This document shows, piece by piece, positions 1 through 9,031 of a stretch of DNA of 64,000 nt. The DNA is from Okeania sp. SIO2C9. GTDB lineage: Bacteria > Cyanobacteriota > Cyanobacteriia > Cyanobacteriales > Microcoleaceae. Position 1 is the stretch's first letter. Each line of letters starts with the position of its first letter. The DNA is taken from assembly GCF_010672455.1 (NCBI RefSeq), contig NZ_JAAHGO010000029.1:1-64000 (forward strand), written 5' to 3'. Both the position numbers and the translations under genes were made by a program. Under the pieces are notes generated by a model. The model searched no databases, was not told the origin of the DNA, and worked only from the letters and a program-made list of their open reading frames with translations.

Positions 1-65
1 GTCCGAAGGCAATCGTTTGTGTAAAAGTTAGCGTGGATATCTACAGGATAATTTAAGTTTTTTTC

Positions 66-148
66 TTGCCTGTTGCCTGTTGCCTGTTGCCTGTTGCCTG
101 TTGCCTGTTGCCTGTTGCCTGTTGCCTGTTGCCTGTTGTCTGTTGCCT
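66..148. repeat. TTGCCTG heptamer tandem repeat
   Basis: About twelve head-to-tail copies of the 7-mer TTGCCTG with one variant copy (TTGTCTG) near the end. It lies in the non-coding stretch beside the 3' end of the histidine kinase gene. A partial inverted-repeat end (CCGGACATGATATA) follows at 172-185; it matches one end of the CATGTCCGG element family seen at 41.2, 46.1 and 58.4 kb. No gene is visible in 1-252. Confidence 0.9.
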
Positions 149-252
149 ATTTACTATACAATACCGATGCTACCGGACATGATATAACTGATAATTTTTA
201 TTGTTAATTAAGGGCAAAAAAATTGAAAAATTATCTGAATATTTCCATATTA

Positions 253-2907
253 TTAATAATTCAACCAATTCAAAACTTTCTCATATTCAAAATGATCACA
301 ATATTTTTGTATGGCTTCAGCTAGAGAATTATCTGATTGGCGAATTGTCGTGATTGTATTAGCAATTCCTGCTAAATTTCCCGTCAGTAAAGCATCTCTT
401 AACTGTACTTTTAATTCTTCAGATAATACACTCACTTTTTCTTGAATAGATTCCAGGGTTTCTTCCTTTTTCTTTTGTTGAGGTTTACTCTCAATCTCCT
501 CATACACATAGCGCACTCCTAAATATTCTTCCATCTTGTTCAAGATATCTGCTTCGCGAAATGGCTTTCTCATAAAATCATCGCACCCTGCTGATAAAAC
601 TACTACTTTTTCTTCTTCCAATACACTCGCTGTCAGAGCAATTATTGTTGTTGCTTGTCCTTTGGTTGTAGCTTTGATCTGTTTTGTGGCTTCATATCCA
701 TCCATCACTGGCATCCGCATATCCATCCAAATTAAGTTAGGTTGCCAATCATCCCATATTTCTATTGCTTGTTGACCATTAATAGCTTCTTTGAGTTCAA
801 ATCCAAGAGGAGAAAGCAGCTTAATTAATAATTGACGATTGAGAGGTTTATCATCCACGATTAAAATTCGATATTTTGGTTGATTTGGTTCCAGGGCAAT
901 AATACGACGTTGGGGAATTTGGGTCTCAACAACATCGCTTTCGCTGACAATGCTAGCTTTGATTTCAAAGGTAAATATCGTTCCTTTGTTAAGTCTGGAG
1001 CTAACATGAATGTCTCCCCCCATCAGTTGGACAAATTTACGAGAAATTGGTAATCCTAATCCCGTTCCTTCTTGAGCTTGTTTTCCTGTTTCAGTTTGAG
1101 TGAAGGCTTCAAAAAGTTTGTCTAACTCTTCTGCTGCAATTCCAGCTCCAGTATCTTCAACTTCAAAAATAATTTTGCTAGGATTAGATGGAGGAAATTT
1201 TTGAGCAACTCTGAGAGAAACTCCTCCGTCTGAAGTAAATTTAATCCCATTATTAATAATATTAATCAAAACCTGACGTAATTTCAGTTCATCGGTGCAA
1301 ATATATTGAGGAACATCATTAGTATGTTCGACTAAAAGTTGTAAGCCTTTTTCTTGTGCCTTCAGGTAGAGCATATCTTCAATATCATTGAGCAAGCGAT
1401 GGAGGTCAAAGTTTTTCTGATTGAGAGTAATGCGTCCGGCTTCAATTTTAGAAAGATCGAGGACATTGTTAATTAAAGTCAGAAGGTGTTCCCCACTGCG
1501 ACTAATAATACTAATATTTTCAATATGCTCTTGGGGAAGAGTTTGGGAACGAGTCATGATTTGAGCAAAACCGAGAATTGCATTTAAAGGAGAACGTAAC
1601 TCATGACTCATATTGGCAATAAAAGCACTTTTAGCATGGTTAGCTTGCTGGGCAGCTTTTTCAGCTTCTTTGTAACGGGTAATATCTTGAAAAATACCAA
1701 TAATTCCTATCACTCTACCCTGAACATCATAGAGTGGGACTTTACTCGTTTCCAACCAACCTTGTTTGCCATCCCCTTGTGTTATCGGTTCAACAATTCC
1801 CAATTCCGGTTTTCCAGAATCCATTACCCGGCGATCGCTCTTAATATAAAAGTCTGCTTCTTCCCTACTCCAGGACATTTCATCGTCGGTTTTGCCCACA
1901 ATCTCCTGACGTGTCATGCCAGCCACCGAGGCAAAACTCTGGTTACACCCCAGATAAACATTTTCTCGATCTTTCCAAAATATAGATTGGGGAATATTGT
2001 CGATCACCAGGTTAAGCAACTGTTGCGACTCTGATAATTCTTGAGTCCGCGCCTCTACTTTCTGCTCTAGGTTTTGAGAGTAGTCTTGCAATTCTTTAAA
2101 CGACGCTTGTAGCTGTAAAGCCATGTGGCTAAACGAGTCCGCTAACTGCCCCAATTCATCCCGGCGATTTGTAGGTAACGGTTCATCCCAGTGTCCGTCT
2201 GCCAAACGGTGAGCAACACGATTAAGATGTAATGTTGGTCGTACCACTACTGATTGGGCGAGCCACCAAACTAACGGTAAGGAAACTAGCAAAACAACTA
2301 GGAAAATTCCCCCCGCAACAGCTAATGCTCCCACTGCACTCTGAGTCACAGTAGTAGCATCCATCTCAATTACAAGAATACCGTCGGAACGCCCCAATTG
2401 ACTTTTAATGGGGGCATAACCATACAAAACAAATTGACCTACACCATTAGCACGGATAGTAGTTTCGGTAATTGGAGTCTGGATTTCTGTCTTCTGCTGT
2501 AAGCGTGGTGGCAAATCCTGTGGTACATCTCCAAACTTGGCAAGGGGTTGCTTGAGATGTTGAGAATTTGGTGCATAATTTAAAACGACTCTGTAACTTC
2601 CATCTCGAAAGCGCAGGGTATAAAGACGAACAATATCTGGGTCTGAGGCTTGAATTTCCTTGAGTCGCCGCTGATTAACAGTGTAGTAAGCTGTATCAAC
2701 ATCTTCGGGGTCGTTGATTAAACCATGATAATCGCTGTCAATTTGACGAGCGGCCAAACTGGTTATCCCCAAGAGGCGGTCTTGCAGTGCGACTTGCTGG
2801 GATATCCGCAGTTGCCAATAGATTGTGATCGAAAGTGCGCCTGCTGTGAGAGCAATTAATCCCGAATAAGCGATAACCAGTTTGCTACTAAGATTCCAAT
2901 AGTTCAT
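253..2907 (-). CDS. Hybrid sensor histidine kinase/response regulator (HAMP-PAS-HisKA-HATPase-REC)
   Basis: Membrane two-component sensor of 884 residues. Residues about 10-30 and 190-215 are hydrophobic and enclose a roughly 160-residue sensor region. They are followed by HAMP (about 216-270), a coiled coil, a PAS domain (about 293-415), the H-box (MSHELRSPLNAILGF), the N-box (INIINNGIKFT), the G boxes (DTGAGIA, GTGLGLPIS) and a receiver domain with phospho-acceptor Asp in IWMDMRMPVMDGYEA. The C-terminal 80 residues are helical and might be a degenerate HPt, but no phosphotransfer His motif is evident. No partner regulator or output gene is adjacent, so the input and target are unknown. The start at 2907 gives a complete first transmembrane helix. 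Domain order is seen directly; signalling role is from family knowledge. Confidence 0.93.
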   Translation of the reverse strand: MNYWNLSSKLVIAYSGLIALTAGALSITIYWQLRISQQVALQDRLLGITSLAARQIDSDYHGLINDPEDVDTAYYTVNQRRLKEIQASDPDIVRLYTLRFRDGSYRVVLNYAPNSQHLKQPLAKFGDVPQDLPPRLQQKTEIQTPITETTIRANGVGQFVLYGYAPIKSQLGRSDGILVIEMDATTVTQSAVGALAVAGGIFLVVLLVSLPLVWWLAQSVVVRPTLHLNRVAHRLADGHWDEPLPTNRRDELGQLADSFSHMALQLQASFKELQDYSQNLEQKVEARTQELSESQQLLNLVIDNIPQSIFWKDRENVYLGCNQSFASVAGMTRQEIVGKTDDEMSWSREEADFYIKSDRRVMDSGKPELGIVEPITQGDGKQGWLETSKVPLYDVQGRVIGIIGIFQDITRYKEAEKAAQQANHAKSAFIANMSHELRSPLNAILGFAQIMTRSQTLPQEHIENISIISRSGEHLLTLINNVLDLSKIEAGRITLNQKNFDLHRLLNDIEDMLYLKAQEKGLQLLVEHTNDVPQYICTDELKLRQVLINIINNGIKFTSDGGVSLRVAQKFPPSNPSKIIFEVEDTGAGIAAEELDKLFEAFTQTETGKQAQEGTGLGLPISRKFVQLMGGDIHVSSRLNKGTIFTFEIKASIVSESDVVETQIPQRRIIALEPNQPKYRILIVDDKPLNRQLLIKLLSPLGFELKEAINGQQAIEIWDDWQPNLIWMDMRMPVMDGYEATKQIKATTKGQATTIIALTASVLEEEKVVVLSAGCDDFMRKPFREADILNKMEEYLGVRYVYEEIESKPQQKKKEETLESIQEKVSVLSEELKVQLRDALLTGNLAGIANTITTIRQSDNSLAEAIQKYCDHFEYEKVLNWLNY

Positions 2908-2940
2908 AAAAATAGATATCTCTAGAAAATAGGGAATACT

Positions 2941-4754
2941 GACAATTTCTGTTCCGGTTTAGTAATTAGATTTTGGTGGAAGGCGGGAGGTAGAAGGTTT
3001 TCTACTCCAGAAAATAAGGAATAGGGTATAGGAGGAAATAATTGACAATTTCTGTTCCGGTTTAGTAATTAGATTTTGATGGAAGGCGGGAGGTAGAAGG
3101 TTTTCTACTCCAGAAAATAAGGAATAGGGTATAGGAGGAAATAATTGACAATTTCTGTTCCGGTTTAGTAATTAGATTTTGCTGGAAGGCGGGAGGTAGA
3201 AGGTTTTCTACTCCAGAAAATAAGGAATAGAGAATAGGGGGAAATAACTGACAATTTCTGTTCCGGTTTAGTAATTAGATTTTGATGGAAGGCGGGAGGT
3301 AGAAGGTTTTCTACTCCAGAAAATAAGGAATAGGGTATAGGAGGAAATAATTGACAATTTCTGTTCCGGTTTAATAATTAGATTTTGATGGAAGGCGGGA
3401 GTTAGAAGGTTTTCTACTCCAGAAAATAAGGAATAGGGTATAGAGGGAAATAACTGACAATTTCTGTTCCGGTTTAGTAATTAGATTTTGTTGGAAGGCG
3501 GGAGGTAGAAGATTTTCTACTCCAGAAAATAGGGTATAGGGTATAGAGGGAAATAACTGACAATTTCTGTTCCGGTTTAATAATTAGATTTTTATGGAAG
3601 GCGGGAGTAGAAGGTTTTCTCCTCCAGAAAATAGGGTATAGGGTATAGGGGGAAATAATTGACAATTTCTGTTCCGGTTTAATAATTAGATTTTTATGGA
3701 AGGCGGGAGTAGAAGGTTTTCTACTCCAGAAAATAGGGTATAGGGTATAGGGGGAAATAATTGACAATTTCTGTTCCGGTTTAATAATTAGATTTTTATG
3801 GAAGGCGGGAGTAGAAGGTTTTCTCCTCCAGAAAATAGGGTATAGGGTATAGGGGGAAATAATTGACAATTTCTGTTCCGGTTTAGTAATTAGATTTTGG
3901 TGGAAGGCGGGAGAGAAAATAAGGAATAGGGTATAGGGGGAAATAATTGACAATTTCTGTTCCGGTTTAATAATTAGATTTTTATGGAAGGCGGGAGTTA
4001 GAAGGTTTTCTACTCCAGAAAATAAGGAATAGGGTATAGAGGGAAATAACTGACAATTTCTGTTCCGGTTTAGTAATTAGATTTTGTTGGAAGGCGGGAG
4101 TAGAAGGTTTTCTCCTCCAGAAAATAGGGTATAGGGTATAGAGGGAAATAACTGACAATTTCTGTTCCGGTTTAGTAATTAGATTTTTATGGAAGGCGGG
4201 AGTAGAAGGTTTTCTCCTCCAGAAAATAGGGTATAGGGAATAGAGGGAAATAACTGACAATTTCTGTTCCGGTTTAATAATTAGATTTTTATGGAAGGCG
4301 GGAGGTAGAAGGTTTTCTCCTCCAGAAAATAGGGTATAGGGTATAGGGGGAAATAATTGACAATTTCTGTTCCGGTTTAGTAATTAGATTTTGATGGAAG
4401 GCGGGAGTAGAAGGTTTTCTCCTCCAGAAAATAGGGTATAGGGTATAGGGGGAAATAATTGACAATTTCTGTTCCGGTTTAGTAATTAGATTTTGATGGA
4501 AGGCGGGAGTAGAAGGTTTTCTCCTCCAGAAAATAGGGTATAGGGTATAGGGGGAAATAATTGACAATTTCTGTTCCGGTTTAGTAATTAGATTTTGATG
4601 GAAGGCGGGAGTAGAAGGTTTTCTCCTCCAGAAAATAGGGTATAGGGTATAGGGGGAAATAATTGACAATTTCTGTTCCGGTTTAGTAATTAGATTTTGG
4701 TGGAAGGCGGGAGAGAAAATAAGGAATAGGGTATAGGGGGAAATAATTGACAAT
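2941..4754. repeat. Tandem array of about 18 units of 102-103 bp
   Basis: Each unit starts with GACAATTTCTGTTCCGG. Unit starts are at 2941, 3044, 3147, 3250, 3353, 3456, 3559, 3661, 3763, 3865, 3949, 4052, 4154, 4256, 4359, 4461, 4563 and 4665, with a truncated end at 4749. The left half is mostly 103 bp and the right half mostly 102 bp. Two units (3865 and 4665) are 84 bp, share the same internal deletion and are exactly 800 bp apart, which suggests block duplication inside the array. The 102-bp units keep one minus-strand frame open, so repetitive ORFs of 92-159 codons appear. They have no ribosome-binding site and are broken by every 103-bp unit, so I do not call them genes. Confidence 0.95.
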
Positions 4755-4770
4755 ACATGATATTAGAGAT

Positions 4771-4831
4771 AACTTTTAACTTTTAACTTTTAACTTTTAA
4801 CTTTTAACTTTTACCTTTTAACTTTTAACTT
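4771..4831. repeat. TTTTAAC heptamer tandem repeat
   Basis: About eight copies of (A)CTTTTAA in tandem with one variant, between the 102-bp array and the 3' end of the solute-binding protein gene. Related A/T heptamer and octamer runs occur at 61130-61300. Confidence 0.85.
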
Positions 4832-4848
4832 GCGCGTAGCGCATAGCG

Positions 4849-6405
4849 CTAACGTTCCAATCCTAAACTCTTCTGGTAGAATGTTTTTTGGGAATCTCGT
4901 CCCATTTCATCGGTGAGATTCTCCCATTCCTGAGTAATCTTCGCCATAGCTTCATCCCGGTTAATCTTCCCCGCGAGAAAGTCTGAAACTGCTGCATCTA
5001 GTAGTTCTCTCTGATAATTGTAGTTTCTGGGAATAGTCAAATCCAACACCATATTGGGACTGTTGAGACTAGCGCCAATTGCCCCCAAGTAGGTGCTAGC
5101 CACTGCGGGGGTCATACCTGCTGCTATCCAGTTCTGAGAATCAGAAAACTGTGAAATACGATAGGGGTTCATACCCGATCGCCCATTTGTTACATCTATA
5201 TTGGAGCGATCAGGCTGGCTAATATAAGAAATAAAGGCTGCTGCTGCTGCTTGAACTTCGGGTTCTGCTGCCGTATTAATCGTTCCGACCCAACCAATGG
5301 CTGCTGTAAAAGGGGCATGGTTTACCCCATTAATTGCAAACGGACAGGTAAATTTATCGCATTGTACTAATTCTCCAGTCTCCCAATTGAGGACTTCGGT
5401 AGACCCTGGCATAATGGTAGTACCAAATTTATCTTTAACCTTTGACCCTGGTAAGAGTGCTAATGTCCCAATATCTCCATGATCCATAGATAAAGCACAG
5501 CGACCGGAAACAAAGGCTTGACGACCGTCGTTCAACCCCCACTCCATTTCATCAGGAGCGCCATACTCATTGGTTGCTTTGTAAATATCGAGAGCTTTAG
5601 CAAAGGCAACATTATTCGTCATGGGTTTCATGGTATTGGGGTCAAAGAAAACCCCTTGTTTGGTTCCTTGAGACTGCAAAAGAGAAGCTGCAATTGACCA
5701 CATTGCCCAGTAGGTAACGTTTCCCTGTTTTTTTGATAAGCAAGAACCATAGTCTGCTTCCCCGTCATCATTTAAGTCTTTACCATGAAAATACTTGGCA
5801 ATTTTGAGATAATCATCCCAAGTTCTGGGAGGCTCAAAACCTTCTTCAGTTAATAGATCGGCTCGATAATACATTAGATGATAGTTGCCATCAATGGGAA
5901 TTGCATAGATTTTGTTGGCATAAACAGGACCGTATTCCTGAAAAAATGGTGCAATATCGTTCCATGCCAAATTTGAATCTTCATTGACATATTCCGTTAG
6001 GTCTTTGAGGTAACCAGATTCAATATAGTCTGGCATCCAATTTGAGGTCATAATCATCACATCATATTGATTGGTACCTGTTGTCAGATCCTGCAAAATT
6101 GTTTGATATAGTTCAGAATAGCCAGCACTTTTAACCGTAATTTTTGCTCCTGTCAGTGCTTCAAATTCATCAGCACGTTTTTCAACAGTGGCAGCAACAG
6201 GTTTACTGAGGGAGATGACATTGATATTGACTCCAGCAAATTTATCAGATGGTGCGGAGGATACTTTTTCTTCTGTTGATGATGTTGTTTTACAGCTAAC
6301 AGCAAATACACTTAAAAAAAGTGTCGTTAAAAGCAGGGAGGAAATTTTAAAAATGGGCAACTTACTAAAGATTGCAGGAACCCAGAAAAGATGATTCTGA
6401 TTCAT
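4849..6405 (-). CDS. ABC transporter extracellular solute-binding lipoprotein (family 1)
   Basis: A 518-residue periplasmic binding protein of the sugar-type (family 1) class. The N-terminus has a hydrophobic segment ending in a lipobox (FAVSC, Cys about residue 38), so it is predicted to be membrane-anchored by lipid after signal peptidase II cleavage. The mature part has typical features: a conserved region after ITVKSAGYSELYQTILQDL, YAIPIDGNYHLMYYRADLL, an acidic DLNDDGEADYG loop, and a C-terminal FISYISQPDRS helix. No permease or ATPase gene is adjacent, so this is an orphan binding component and its partners must be elsewhere. Ligand cannot be told from sequence; a sugar or polyol is likely by family. 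Confidence 0.9.
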   Translation of the reverse strand: MNQNHLFWVPAIFSKLPIFKISSLLLTTLFLSVFAVSCKTTSSTEEKVSSAPSDKFAGVNINVISLSKPVAATVEKRADEFEALTGAKITVKSAGYSELYQTILQDLTTGTNQYDVMIMTSNWMPDYIESGYLKDLTEYVNEDSNLAWNDIAPFFQEYGPVYANKIYAIPIDGNYHLMYYRADLLTEEGFEPPRTWDDYLKIAKYFHGKDLNDDGEADYGSCLSKKQGNVTYWAMWSIAASLLQSQGTKQGVFFDPNTMKPMTNNVAFAKALDIYKATNEYGAPDEMEWGLNDGRQAFVSGRCALSMDHGDIGTLALLPGSKVKDKFGTTIMPGSTEVLNWETGELVQCDKFTCPFAINGVNHAPFTAAIGWVGTINTAAEPEVQAAAAAFISYISQPDRSNIDVTNGRSGMNPYRISQFSDSQNWIAAGMTPAVASTYLGAIGASLNSPNMVLDLTIPRNYNYQRELLDAAVSDFLAGKINRDEAMAKITQEWENLTDEMGRDSQKTFYQKSLGLER

Positions 6406-6674
6406 TATTATTCACCGAAAAATTAGATTTGAAGCCTTGTCCTGATAGGACTACTTTTTAACTTGTTTTTATTTGATAAATATAGTATTATAACTGTATA
6501 GTATCATAACTGTATAGTTGAGATTAAAATTATCAAAGCTAGATTTAATACCATGTCCGGATTCTAGTGTTAGCTCTTTAATTTCAACCTACGACCTAAC
6601 ACCTAATTCTGTGCAGCCTCACATAAAATTAGTATAATTGAATTATAGACAAGATAAACGCAAAAAGAGACACG

Positions 6675-6950
6675 ATGTCAAAATTAGCAATGAATATTAC
6701 TTTAAATTCAGAACAAATTGAGTTCATCCAACAAAAACTAAAAAGTGGTAGATATCAAGATGCCAATGAAGTCATTGTCGAAGCTTTTAGATTATTAGAA
6801 TAACGAGATATAACCTATCAAAAATGGATAGAAGAAACTCAAGAAAAAGTAGATATAGCTATTGAAGAAATCAGGCGAGGTGAAGGAATAGATGTAGAAA
6901 TTGTTGTTAATCAGTTGAAAGAAAAGTTACGTCAATCTCGTCAAAAATAA
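6675..6950 (+). pseudogene. ParD-like antitoxin with an in-frame stop
   Basis: Translation from ATG 6675 gives an RHH-type ParD/CC2985 antitoxin start (MSKLAMNITLNSEQIEFIQQ, then SGRYQDANEVIVEAFRLLE), followed by a TAA at 6801-6803. The same frame then continues with the family's usual helical C-terminus (WIEETQEKVDIAIEEIRRGE) to TAA 6948. One codon change therefore splits an otherwise normal 91-residue antitoxin. A truncated 42-residue DNA-binding half could still be made. The broken toxin gene follows 6 bp downstream, the normal operon order for parDE. Confidence 0.8.
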
Positions 6951-6956
6951 GTAAGT

Positions 6957-7439
6957 ATGAATCGTTAGGGATTTGCAACTTAATAAAGTACCGATTATTA
7001 CTGTAGAAAAAGTTCCGTGGCTGTCATTGCGAGGCGATAATATTAGACTCAACCCCAATCGGAAATAGTCAAGCCAGCCGAAGCAATCTCTACTCTATCA
7101 ATTAATTAGCTGGTAGTCTATTTTTTTGCTAGTCCCTTATATTATTGCTCCCTCCGCTAGTAAAGATTTAAACGAAATTATAGATTATTTTGCCGATTTC
7201 AATATTACCAGAGGGGAAAGTTTTATCGTAGCCTTTCAAAAAAATGTCAAAACTTAATTAATTTTCCGATGATGGGGCGCAGTTATGCAGAAATTAGACC
7301 GGGGTTAAGAGGTGTACCTTTAGATAAATATATTATCTTATATCAGGTTGCTGATAATACTTTAGAAATTCTACGAGTTGTGCATGGTTCTCGTTATTTA
7401 AAAAACTTGTTTCAGTCAGATGAAAATTCAGGGTACTAG
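6957..7439 (+). pseudogene. ParE/RelE-family toxin, split by an insertion and a frameshift
   Basis: ATG 6957 starts MNR and then hits TAG. The rest of a ParE-type toxin resumes at 7138 (YIIAPSASKDLNEIIDYF). Joining the two ends gives the normal start of the family, so about 170 bp have been inserted after codon 3. The insert carries a dispersed motif (GTCATTGCGAGGCG ... GAAGCAATCTC) that recurs near 43390. A second lesion is a 7-A run at 7238-7244: one more A would join FQKKCQ to NLINFPMMGRSYAEI and LEILRVVHGSRYLKNLF. Toxin and antitoxin are thus both inactivated. Confidence 0.8.
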
Positions 7440-7483
7440 CTCGTCTAGCTTGAAAATGTGGGTAAATTTTAGAAAATATAGAC

Positions 7484-7525
7484 CTCTCCCCCCCCCTTTC
7501 CAAGGGGGGTTGGGGGGGATCGTAG
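7484..7525. repeat. Palindromic GGGGGG/CCCCCC dispersed element
   Basis: An inverted repeat of a C-run and G-run around CCTTTCCAAGG, followed by GGGGGGGATC. Similar elements occur at about 14012-14050, 14435-14527 and 59929-60008. The rest of 7440-7755 holds no gene; it is the leader of rlmN. Confidence 0.75.
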
Positions 7526-7755
7526 CGTTGAGTTTTTCCCACAAATTTAGCCTAAACGCGCTAGTACGATCGTTAATTGTTTAGTAGTGGTACATTGTAT
7601 AGGGAGCCATCGAATTGGCGACGTACAGTCAGAAATAATCTCTGACGCTCGTTTGAGAATTTAGGAATGTCCTAAGCTTTGCTTCAACTGCTATAGTTGA
7701 AGAATAAAGGCATTCAACCGCTTATTTATAGAAATAAATGAATTACTAAACTGAA

Positions 7756-8808
7756 ATGACTCAATCTTTAATTACTCCTACCCAAACCCCTTTATTAGGC
7801 TTATCCTTACCTGAGTTAACAGAGTGGGTACAACAGCAAGGACAACCTGCTTATCGAGGCAAACAACTTTATCAATGGATATATCAAAAAGGGGCTAAGT
7901 CTCTGGCAGACATCACAGTATTTTCCAAACAATGGCGCGAGGAGATTAAGCATTTTTCCATAGGTCGATCTGCCATACATTACCGCTCTGTTGCTCCAGA
8001 CAAAACAGTTAAATATTTGCTACAACTATCAGATGGTAATATTATTGAAACTGTGGGCATTCCTAGTCATAAACGTCTAACTGTGTGTGTGTCTTCTCAG
8101 GTCGGTTGTCCAATGGCTTGTGATTTCTGTGCTACTGGAAAAGGAGGCTTTACGCGGAACCTAGAAGCACATGAAATTATCGACCAGGTGCTGACTGTGC
8201 AAGAAGATTTTGAGCGACGAGTTAGCCATATTGTGTTTATGGGAATGGGGGAACCGTTGCTGAATACTAAAAATGTCTTGGCTGCTGTTAGGTCCCTGAA
8301 TCAAGATGTGGGTATTGGACAACGTAATATAACTATCTCAACTGTGGGAATTCGCGATCGCATTCGTCAATTAGCCGAACATAAATTGCAAGTGACTCTC
8401 GCTGTTAGTCTTCATGCTTCTAATCAAAGATTGCGGGAACATCTGATTCCTAGTGCTAAATCTTATCCTTTGGGAGATTTAATAGCAGATTGTCGTGAAT
8501 ATGTCAACCTCACAAAGCGAAGAATTAGTTTTGAGTATGTGATGTTAACAGGTTTTAATGATTTACCAGACCATGCTAAAGAATTAGCTAAAAATCTGCG
8601 GGGGTTTCAGTGTCATGTTAATTTAATTCCCTATAATCCTATTAGTGAGGTTGACTATCAAAGACCAACAGGAGAAGATATCAACGCTTTTGTTAATGCT
8701 CTCGAAGAAAAACATATTGCAGTTAGCGTTCGTTATTCCCGTGGTTTAGAAGCTGATGCCGCTTGTGGGCAATTACGGGCGTCGCGGGTTAGTGGTGTAG
8801 GGGAGTAA
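7756..8808 (+). CDS. rlmN: 23S rRNA (adenine2503-C2)-methyltransferase, radical SAM
   Basis: Dual-specificity RNA methyltransferase that methylates C2 of A2503 in 23S rRNA (and A37 in some tRNAs) with a 4Fe-4S cluster and SAM. The 350-residue length is normal. Seen: the cluster motif [14 protein letters not shown] (CxxxCxxC), [10 protein letters not shown], the SVHAS-like [10 protein letters not shown], and the C-terminal catalytic Cys in [12 protein letters not shown] 7756 fits the family N-terminus. The last residues are odd: the protein ends SGVGE because its stop lies inside the GTGTGGGGAG simple repeat that starts here, so the natural end has probably been overwritten. Single-gene unit. 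Confidence 0.97.
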   Translation: MTQSLITPTQTPLLGLSLPELTEWVQQQGQPAYRGKQLYQWIYQKGAKSLADITVFSKQWREEIKHFSIGRSAIHYRSVAPDKTVKYLLQLSDGNIIETVGIPSHKRLTVCVSSQVGCPMACDFCATGKGGFTRNLEAHEIIDQVLTVQEDFERRVSHIVFMGMGEPLLNTKNVLAAVRSLNQDVGIGQRNITISTVGIRDRIRQLAEHKLQVTLAVSLHASNQRLREHLIPSAKSYPLGDLIADCREYVNLTKRRISFEYVMLTGFNDLPDHAKELAKNLRGFQCHVNLIPYNPISEVDYQRPTGEDINAFVNALEEKHIAVSVRYSRGLEADAACGQLRASRVSGVGE

Positions 8809-8931
8809 GGGAGTGTGGGAGGTGTGGGGAGTGTGGGGAGTGTGGGAGGTGTGGGAGGTGTGGGAGGTGTGAGAGGTGTGGGGAGTGTGGGAGGTGTGGG
8901 AGGTGTGGGGAGTGTGGGAGGTGTGGGTTAA
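8789..8931. repeat. GTGTGGGAG/GTGTGGGGAG simple repeat
   Basis: About twelve imperfect 9-10-bp units of GTGTGGGAG type, starting within the last codons of rlmN. The same repeat type occurs at 19175-19205, 20674-20720, 51543-51570 and (complement) 56760-56850. Confidence 0.85.
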
Positions 8932-8988
8932 GCGGCAGCACAACCCAACAAAAGCGAAAAATCTGACCAAAAAATGTAGACAGAGGTA

Positions 8989-9020
8989 CTGATAACTGAT
9001 AACTGATAACTGATAACTGA
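8989..9020. repeat. GATAACT heptamer repeat
   Basis: About four to five copies of GATAACT directly after the 3' end of the NACHT gene. The complementary version (TCAGTTATCAGTTATC) recurs at 21545, 53933, 57093 and 57371, usually followed by AGTACCTC. Confidence 0.85.
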
Positions 9021-9031
9021 AATAGCGTGGA

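Noticed and set aside
3474-4753. Three repetitive minus-strand ORFs (92-159 codons) in the tandem array as a repeat protein family
   Set aside because: They exist only because the 102-bp unit is a multiple of three. They are broken by each 103-bp unit, lack ribosome-binding sites, and the composition is not that of a plausible protein.
2941-4754. CRISPR array
   Set aside because: The whole unit is repeated with no variable spacers, the period is about 102 bp, and no cas gene is near.
7333-7542. Minus-strand 69-codon ORF
   Set aside because: It lies across the toxin remnant and a GC-rich palindrome; no ribosome-binding site and no family features.
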